From Pelagicoccus mobilis (lineage in GTDB: Bacteria; Verrucomicrobiota; Verrucomicrobiia; Opitutales; Opitutaceae), in assembly GCF_016595505.1 (NCBI RefSeq), contig NZ_JAENIL010000015.1, positions 1-64,000 on the forward strand: a stretch of DNA of 64,000 nt, in the 5' to 3' direction. A program made the translations under genes and the position numbers. A model generated the notes under the pieces. The model did no database searches. It was not told where the DNA came from and was given only the letters and a program-made list of their open reading frames with translations. Positions 1 to 4,175 of this stretch are shown here, piece by piece. The number at the start of each line of letters is the position of its first letter. Within the stretch, counting starts at the first letter, position 1.

Positions 1-93
1 ACCTATGGGAGACCGGAGCCAGAAGATGAAAAGAATAACACATATCAAGGCGCTTCAGGCAACGGCGATTCTCGCCGCCGCCTGAGCTTTGCG
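1..93 (+). mobile_element. 3' end of a cassette cut by the window edge
   Basis: Only the tail of this cassette is present. It ends in the R'' box ACATATC (40-46), so by analogy with cassette H it should begin with GATATGT outside the window. The stretch before R'' (AAGAATAAC) is the same as in cassette H, which suggests related cassettes. Frame 3 has a stop at 27-29 and could be the end of a gene, but too little is left to call one. Confidence 0.7.
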
Positions 94-99
94 TTGGGC
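40..99 (+). other. attC site 1 (R'' ACATATC / R' GTTGGGC)
   Basis: 60-bp site. R'' ACATATC is at 40-46, L'' GCTTCAGGC and L' GCCTGAGC pair with one unpaired T, and R' GTTGGGC is at 93-99. The top is a GC-rich hairpin (AACGGCG with CGCCGCC). Recombination should occur after G93. R'' and R' belong to different cassettes and do not pair with each other. Confidence 0.9.
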
Positions 100-107
100 A
101 AAGAAGA

Positions 108-779
108 ATGAAAACTATCTGTTTACACTGCAGCAGCGATAAAGGATTCGAGTATATACTTTCCCGCGAATACAAATCGAGATCTTACTCTGCCAATCTC
201 AAAGATTACGACGGAGAGGAATTTGAAGGAAGTATGGCTGTTGTCGCCTGCAAAAACTGTGGAGCATTGACAGTTTACGATGACACCTGTGGTTGGCACG
301 AGGACGATGATATTTGCCCCGGCGAAATTCTCTTTCCTTCGATTATCCACGATCATGGAGCGATTCCAAAGAAAGTAAAAGAGGCCTACGAAAAAGCTCT
401 TCGGGTGCAGTGGATAGATCCCGATGCTTTCGCAGTTCTCATTCGCAAAGCATTGGAATTGGTCTGTAGCCTCGAGGGAGCTAAAGGGCACAACCTACAG
501 AAAAAACTAGAGAATCTAAAAGGCATCAAATCTATACCTTCTGATATCGCCGAAGCGGCTCAGGCTCTACGTTTATCAGGAAACATCGCTGCGCACGATG
601 TGGAAAAAGGACTGCACCCCCTTTACGTCCATAAAGTAGACGATTTCTTTAAGCTGATTCTCGATTACATCTACATCTTACCTTTCAGGATCGAACACTT
701 CAAAACGTATCAAAAATTAGCCCAACAAAACGGTGGTCACAATTCCGGCAGCTCCGCTGCCTCCATCGTGACACCTTAG
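108..779 (+). CDS. DUF4145 domain protein (cassette A)
   Basis: 223 residues. The N-terminal part carries two CxxC pairs, CLHC at residues 5-8 and CKNC at about 48-51, which look like a zinc ribbon. Residues about 90-190 match the DUF4145 pattern: a YEKAL helix, then AVLIRKALE, a GHNLQKKLENL segment, and LRLSGNIAAHD with the family's GN..AHD signature. DUF4145 proteins are small, helical and of unknown biochemical role; they are often found fused to or beside restriction and defence genes. The start lies 9 bp after the core GTTGGGC with an AAGAAGA purine tract. The last residues, about 205-223, are encoded by the attC itself, and the stop TAG is one base before the next core. It is alone in its cassette, so expression must come from a promoter upstream in the array. 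Confidence 0.85.
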   Translation: MKTICLHCSSDKGFEYILSREYKSRSYSANLKDYDGEEFEGSMAVVACKNCGALTVYDDTCGWHEDDDICPGEILFPSIIHDHGAIPKKVKEAYEKALRVQWIDPDAFAVLIRKALELVCSLEGAKGHNLQKKLENLKGIKSIPSDIAEAAQALRLSGNIAAHDVEKGLHPLYVHKVDDFFKLILDYIYILPFRIEHFKTYQKLAQQNGGHNSGSSAASIVTP

Positions 780-787
780 CGATATGC
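720..787 (+). other. attC site 2 (R'' GCCCAAC / R' GATATGC)
   Basis: 68-bp site. R'' GCCCAAC (720-726) is the exact complement of this cassette's own start GTTGGGC. L'' GGTGGTCAC pairs with L' GTGACACC leaving one G unpaired. The 5-nt spacers are AAAAC and TTAGC. R' is GATATGC (781-787) instead of the canonical GTTRRRY. Confidence 0.85.
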
Positions 788-794
788 AGATAAG

Positions 795-1100
795 GTGAAA
801 TTCGATTCCAGCCATTTCAAAGCCACTGCATCGATGGTCGACCAGATGATTGCCCTATTGGACGAATTTGCCCCCGAACTAAAAGCGATTCTTCAAGCCG
901 AGATAAAAGAAGGAAACAAGATTTCAGAAGTCTCGAAGGGCTGGCCCGAAACAAACTCCATCTTCGTTCAGACAAGTCGACCATTTAAGAAAAGATACGA
1001 TGAGCCAAAGATTGAATACAAAAATCTGAATGATCCGCACTACTGGAAAGAGGAATACACCACTAAAAACAAAAGAAACCTTCTCGTATGCCCATTCTAG
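795..1100 (+). CDS. Cassette protein of unknown function (cassette B)
   Basis: 101 residues from a GTG start. Not recognised. It is mostly helical at the N-terminus (a leucine- and isoleucine-rich stretch at residues 12-35) and charged, with many Lys, Glu and Tyr towards the C-terminus; no signal peptide or membrane segment. The GTG overlaps the stop of a five-codon mini-frame (ATG in the core GATATGC, then CAG ATA AGG TGA), so translation may be coupled to a start inside the recombination site. The stop lies 16 bp before the next attC. An ATG-initiated alternative would lose about 13 residues. Confidence 0.6.
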   Translation: MKFDSSHFKATASMVDQMIALLDEFAPELKAILQAEIKEGNKISEVSKGWPETNSIFVQTSRPFKKRYDEPKIEYKNLNDPHYWKEEYTTKNKRNLLVCPF

Positions 1101-1116
1101 AGAAAACTAAAAATAA

Positions 1117-1177
1117 GCATATCAAGGCGCTTCTCACAACGTGCGCAAGCGCACGCCGTGAGAGCTAGTCGTTAGCA
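1117..1177 (+). other. attC site 3 (R'' GCATATC / R' GTTAGCA)
   Basis: 61-bp site. R'' GCATATC (1117-1123) complements this cassette's start GATATGC. L'' GCTTCTCAC pairs with L' GTGAGAGC with one T unpaired. The top is a perfect GTGCGC/GCGCAC hairpin. R' GTTAGCA is at 1171-1177. The hairpin is almost identical to that of site 9. Confidence 0.9.
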
Positions 1178-1191
1178 GAGAAAAATTAGGA

Positions 1192-1569
1192 ATGCCAAAT
1201 CGCGTATCAGAAAAGACCTACTACTCAGCACAGCATGTGACTGGTCCGGGATGCGTACTTGTGACACTACGATTCGGGAAGACTCCAAAGGATGGGTCGA
1301 TAGTATTTAAGAAAGCACTTGTTGACGGAGATGGAGAGGTAAAGCACGACGTAGAACGGTTCGTGAAAGAAGTCGAAGAAGGAATCGACCAAGCAAACAA
1401 AGAAATGAATGATTCGGTTGAGGTAGAAGAAATTCAGATCGTCACCGATGATTACCCGATGGTCGGGCAAGTTGCCAGAGTATCGTATTGGATAACCAAG
1501 CACTACATAGAAAAAGGTGCTAACCAGGCAGAGCTCACAACTCCGGACGCTGCGCGTCCTTCGTCGTGA
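1192..1569 (+). CDS. Cassette protein of unknown function (cassette C)
   Basis: 125 residues, not recognised. It looks like one alpha/beta domain: an N-terminal strand-rich part (VLVTLRFG at residues 22-29), a charged helix with HDVERFVKEVEEG near residue 55, then strands including EEIQIVTDDYP. No signal peptide. The start follows the core GTTAGCA by 14 bp with an AGGA purine motif 3 bp before ATG. The last 15 or so residues are encoded by the attC and are low in complexity, so they are probably a by-product of reading through the recombination site. Confidence 0.65.
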   Translation: MPNRVSEKTYYSAQHVTGPGCVLVTLRFGKTPKDGSIVFKKALVDGDGEVKHDVERFVKEVEEGIDQANKEMNDSVEVEEIQIVTDDYPMVGQVARVSYWITKHYIEKGANQAELTTPDAARPSS

Positions 1570-1585
1570 GTCTTTGGCGATATGC
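1518..1585 (+). other. attC site 4 (R'' TGCTAAC / R' GATATGC)
   Basis: 68-bp site. R'' TGCTAAC (1518-1524) complements the cassette's own start GTTAGCA. L'' AGAGCTCAC pairs with L' GTGAGTCT leaving one G unpaired. The top is a GGACGC/GCGTCC hairpin. R' GATATGC is at 1579-1585 and contains the ATG used by the next gene. Confidence 0.87.
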
Positions 1586-1848
1586 AAAACATGAAAGATG
1601 AGATGCTAGAATTCGAATTCAACGGTATGCCGGTTGGCTATTTCGAAGAATCATCTTTTCCGTATTCAGATGGTATCTACAAATACATGCCATATCGCGG
1701 TTCTGGCCACTACGAGCTGGGACAAGAATTAAAGAAAGGAAAGAATGCTCATTGCAGTTACAATGACGGAGGAAAGAAAGTAGGTTTCGAAGTTGTGGAG
1801 CACGTTGAGTATGGAACCCTAAAACTATGCCAATTTAAAGATGAGTAA
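1582..1848 (+). CDS. Small cassette protein of unknown function (cassette D)
   Basis: 88 residues, not recognised. It is compact and aromatic-rich, with repeated Gly and Tyr (YKYMPYRGSGHYELG at residues 33-47), no signal peptide and no membrane segment. Its first ATG is inside the core site GATATGC, so the recombination point lies 2 bp before the start codon; an in-frame ATG follows at 1591. The stop is 7 bp before the R'' box of site 5. Confidence 0.65.
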   Translation: MQNMKDEMLEFEFNGMPVGYFEESSFPYSDGIYKYMPYRGSGHYELGQELKKGKNAHCSYNDGGKKVGFEVVEHVEYGTLKLCQFKDE

Positions 1849-1855
1849 GAAATTG

Positions 1856-1922
1856 GCATATCAAGTCGTCGCTCACAACTCCGGGGGCTGCGCCCCCTCC
1901 GCGTGAGGACTCAGCGTTGTGA
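1856..1922 (+). other. attC site 5 (R'' GCATATC / R' GTTGTGA)
   Basis: 67-bp site. R'' GCATATC is at 1856-1862, L'' GTCGCTCAC pairs with L' GTGAGGAC with one unpaired G, and the top is a GGGGGC/GCCCCC hairpin. R' GTTGTGA is at 1916-1922. From R'' to just past L' it is base-for-base the same as site 7. Confidence 0.9.
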
Positions 1923-1932
1923 AGAGATAGAA

Positions 1933-2478
1933 ATGAAACCTGCACCGAAAGAACTATCTACGATGTATCCCGTTTTTCGGTGCGACGTATCCAAATTCCA
2001 CGACTTAAAAGAACTGGAATTTCCTACTCGATATTTCGTGCTTTTTCTGGCCGCGGATTACAACTCGATTGATCAAGAGGAAATGATTGCGATTGCTTCA
2101 GAACTCATCGCCAAAGGAAATGCTTACCTCTGCGCGTGGGGTGAAGATTGCGGAATCGGAGATACGAACTGGGATATCGCAGCCGTAGAGACTGAATCAG
2201 AGAAGAAGTATGGATTCTTCACGATGACCACATGGCACGAAGATGAAACGATCGAAGGAGGAGTATGGTTCGCTTTGAACTGTGCTCCAGTAGACCAACA
2301 CATCTGGAACGAAACTTCGATCATCCTCGCCAGTGTTGGAAACGAAACATGGAAGAACCAGATTCAAGCCATCTGCGACGATCCAGTTGGCTTTAGCCAG
2401 AGAGTCCTCGAAGAAGAGGAAAAATTATCACAACCAGGCAGCTCACACAATGTCGGCAAACGCTCGCCTCTTTCGTAA
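1933..2478 (+). CDS. Cassette protein of unknown function, DUF7684-like (cassette E)
   Basis: 181 residues from the ATG at 1933, 10 bp after the core GTTGTGA; a longer frame starting in the attC is ignored because it would lie across the recombination point. The middle has conserved-looking aromatic and acidic motifs (AYLCAWGEDC at about residues 65-74, TTWHEDE at about 97-103, VWFALNCAP) that resemble the short DUF7684 proteins common in cassettes; I cannot confirm this by search. No signal peptide. The tail beyond about residue 166 (PGSSHNVGKRSPLS) is attC-encoded. Confidence 0.65.
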   Translation: MKPAPKELSTMYPVFRCDVSKFHDLKELEFPTRYFVLFLAADYNSIDQEEMIAIASELIAKGNAYLCAWGEDCGIGDTNWDIAAVETESEKKYGFFTMTTWHEDETIEGGVWFALNCAPVDQHIWNETSIILASVGNETWKNQIQAICDDPVGFSQRVLEEEEKLSQPGSSHNVGKRSPLS

Positions 2479-2553
2479 CGACGGTATGAAAATCAACATC
2501 ACAACCAATGGAACCTCAACTGAAGCCGACATCGTGTGGCTTTGACGATATGC
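2428..2553 (+). other. attC site 6, long form (R'' TCACAAC / R' GATATGC)
   Basis: 126-bp site. R'' TCACAAC (2428-2434) complements the cassette start GTTGTGA. L'' AGCTCACAC pairs with L' GTGTGGCT with one unpaired T, followed by a longer stem (TGTCGGC with GCCGACA) and a loop of about 65 nt. R' GATATGC is at 2547-2553. It is homologous along its length to site 8, which is also 126 bp. Confidence 0.87.
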
Positions 2554-2560
2554 AGATAAA

Positions 2561-2965
2561 ATGAAGACGTTCGCTTTAACGATATTTGTATCCATTCTCC
2601 TACCACTTTCCCCAACTCTAGGTAACGAGACGATTCTGAATCAAGTGACGCTTACAGAGAATGAGACGTATCGACACGCATCTGAACTGGTCGCCGCAGT
2701 AAATGAAAAAGAATGGAAGAAGCTACCAAAGGAATCAGGAAAGATGGGTTTCATTGAATCCATCAAGCGGTACGCAACTCATGAAAATTGGCGTGGTGTG
2801 GGAGCCTATCGAAAAACAACTAAAAATACAGATGAGTCAGTATCTTGGGATCTGAGACATCATTTCGGTTATGAAAGCAATTTTGGACCACATGAGCTAT
2901 TGGTGACGTACAGAAAAGATGGCGAACGATACGAATTCGATCACATCATTGTCCTAGGTTGGTAG
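2561..2965 (+). CDS. Secreted cassette protein of unknown function (cassette F)
   Basis: 134 residues with a clear signal peptide (residues 1 to about 21: Lys near the start, a hydrophobic core FALTIFVSILLPLS, cleavage near TLG-N). The mature part is about 110 residues, not recognised, likely periplasmic or exported. The ATG overlaps by ATGA the stop of a five-codon mini-frame that begins with the ATG of the core GATATGC, the same arrangement as in cassette B. The stop lies 27 bp before the next R'' box. Confidence 0.65.
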   Translation: MKTFALTIFVSILLPLSPTLGNETILNQVTLTENETYRHASELVAAVNEKEWKKLPKESGKMGFIESIKRYATHENWRGVGAYRKTTKNTDESVSWDLRHHFGYESNFGPHELLVTYRKDGERYEFDHIIVLGW

Positions 2966-2991
2966 AAGAGATGAAACTAAAAAAACAAAAG

Positions 2992-3058
2992 GCATATCAA
3001 GTCGTCGCTCACAACTCCGGGGGCTGCGCCCCCTCCGCGTGAGGACTCTGCGTTCGAA
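2992..3058 (+). other. attC site 7 (R'' GCATATC / R' GTTCGAA)
   Basis: 67-bp site, R'' GCATATC at 2992-2998 and R' GTTCGAA at 3052-3058. L boxes GTCGCTCAC/GTGAGGAC have one unpaired G. It is practically identical to site 5, with one difference in the L'-R' spacer and a different R' box. Confidence 0.9.
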
Positions 3059-3064
3059 GAAAAA

Positions 3065-3589
3065 ATGAAACTAAAGATTCCGATCCTCCTTCTTGTCATG
3101 TTCGCGGCAGTCACAGCCGTGGAAAGCCGAGGCATACCTAACGGAATAAAGAAGATCGTAGGTGGAGAAGCATTCTGGGATGGAGGCTCGATCATCCTTG
3201 AGTTCGTTGACGAAGATCAAAGGAAGTGGCAGGCGTATTTGAATTGGAGCCTTGGAGAAAAGAAAGAAAGGAAGAAGAAGTCGATTACGGTGACAGAGCT
3301 TTCGAACGGCTTTGGAGAGAAGATCATCCACGAAGAAGGGAAGCTCCTAGAAAAGAATTCAAAAATAGAAGAGAGGTTTTTGAAGGACCTATCCAGAGCC
3401 ATCGATGAGGGAAGAACCGAAGGCGAGCACACACTCGAGATGGCAAAGCAATTCCTTGAAAAGAAACGAAGGTCGAACAAGGCAGTGGAGGCAATGCCGA
3501 CAAACGTTCGCCTTTTTTGTCACGATCCCATGAATACCAACCTCAACAGACTTGGAACCTCTATCGAGGTCGGCATCGCCTCACTTTGA
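3065..3589 (+). CDS. Secreted cassette protein of unknown function (cassette G)
   Basis: 174 residues with an N-terminal signal peptide (KLKIPILLLVMFAAVTAV at residues 2-19, cleavage near VES). The mature part is very rich in Lys and Glu, with a charged helical middle (residues about 55-140). Residues from about 137 to the stop are encoded by the 126-bp attC, so roughly 38 residues are probably not under ordinary selection. No family recognised. The start is 6 bp after the core GTTCGAA. Confidence 0.6.
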   Translation: MKLKIPILLLVMFAAVTAVESRGIPNGIKKIVGGEAFWDGGSIILEFVDEDQRKWQAYLNWSLGEKKERKKKSITVTELSNGFGEKIIHEEGKLLEKNSKIEERFLKDLSRAIDEGRTEGEHTLEMAKQFLEKKRRSNKAVEAMPTNVRLFCHDPMNTNLNRLGTSIEVGIASL

Positions 3590-3597
3590 CGATATGT
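3472..3597 (+). other. attC site 8, long form (R'' GTCGAAC / R' GATATGT)
   Basis: 126-bp site. R'' GTCGAAC (3472-3478) matches the complement of the cassette start GTTCGAA at 6 of 7 positions. L'' AGTGGAGGC pairs with L' GCCTCACT with one unpaired G, then TGCCGAC with GTCGGCA. R' is GATATGT (3591-3597), and the T co-varies with the ACATATC box that closes the next cassette. Confidence 0.87.
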
Positions 3598-3940
3598 GAA
3601 GAAATGAGAATCTGAATTCTGGATACGATTCGAGATCGAACAAACGAACCAAACCGAAGACTTCGACGGTGATCTTGAGAAAGTATCCGACCTTAAAAGA
3701 TGATCCTGCATTAAACAAAAGAGCACCCGACCCAACGAAACCAAAGTCAGCCACAAGACATTCCGACCGAAAAAGTTAAAGAAGAGAAAATAAGATCTAA
3801 CCGACGGAAAAAGGATGATCTTCCAAGCATTCAAAAGATCGATTTTCTGACAAGGAATCCCAACATGAAAGCCCCAAAGAATAACACATATCAAGTCGCT
3901 GCTCACAACGTGCGCAAGCGCACGCCGTGAGAGCTCGGCG
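3592..3940 (+). mobile_element. Cassette H, no convincing gene
   Basis: 349-bp cassette starting with GATATGT and closed by ACATATC. The ATG in the core is followed at once by TGA, and the next ATG (3604) gives a four-codon frame. A longer open stretch (3603 to about 3779) has no start codon and a Lys/Arg/Pro/Thr-rich product, so the cassette is either decayed or non-coding. A minus-strand frame crosses both attC sites and is not believable. Confidence 0.7.
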
Positions 3941-3946
3941 TTAGCT
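3886..3946 (+). other. attC site 9, last of the array (R'' ACATATC / R' GTTAGCT)
   Basis: 61-bp site. R'' ACATATC is at 3886-3892, L'' GCTGCTCAC pairs with L' GTGAGAGC with one unpaired G, and the top is the same GTGCGC/GCGCAC hairpin as in site 3. R' GTTAGCT is at 3940-3946. No AGCTAAC partner follows, so this is the junction with chromosomal DNA or with a last cassette that lost its attC. Confidence 0.9.
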
Positions 3947-3953
3947 AATAAAA

Positions 3954-4175
3954 ATGAACGACATCATTACATCTGTATCCGTTTATTTGATATGTGCGGT
4001 GTCTCTTTGGCTAGCGACACGGGAAAAGAATAAAGTCAAAAACGAATGGAGCAGGTCAAGATCCTTATCTTGCCAAACCGACCTCGGCTCTGTTCTGATC
4101 GTTCGTTCACAATGCGAATCCACTTTTCAATTACAGTTTTTCTCACTTTCACAGCATCGATCCTCCCCACACTAG
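3954..4175 (+). pseudogene. Possible remnant of a last cassette gene
   Basis: The frame opens 7 bp after the last core and encodes one good membrane segment (SVSVYLICAVSLWLA, residues 7-21) and a basic stretch, then a Ser/Gln-rich tail that overlaps the signal-peptide region of the next gene in another frame. The first 30 or so codons look real, the rest does not. Probably a cassette gene truncated at the array-chromosome junction. Confidence 0.35.

Larger units (their letters stand above)
1..3946 (+). mobile_element. Integron gene-cassette array (right-hand part)
   Basis: Nine attC sites (named 1-9 here) delimit eight complete cassettes (A-H) and one left-edge fragment, all with genes on the + strand. 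Each cassette's first 7 bases are the reverse complement of the 7 bases opening its own attC: GTTGGGC/GCCCAAC for A, GTTAGCA/TGCTAAC for C, GTTGTGA/TCACAAC for E, and GATATGC/GCATATC for B, D and F. That self-complementarity, plus L boxes with one unpaired base, is the hallmark of integron cassettes. No integrase is visible; by cassette orientation it should lie left of position 1. The core sequences alternate strictly between GTTNNNN and GATATGY, which I do not know from described integrons. The last core, GTTAGCT at 3940-3946, has no matching AGCTAAC downstream, so the array ends here. Confidence 0.9.

Noticed and set aside
1903-1932. Upstream extension of the cassette E gene
   Set aside because: It begins inside the attC and crosses the recombination point; the ATG at 1933 fits the other cassettes.
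1856-3058. Strong GC hairpins read as rho-independent terminators
   Set aside because: They lack T-runs, and their flanks show paired R and L boxes with one unpaired base, so they are attC sites.
3520-3906. 128-residue minus-strand frame in cassette H
   Set aside because: It runs across two attC sites and would be split by recombination; its start lies inside attC site 9 and its product is not domain-like.
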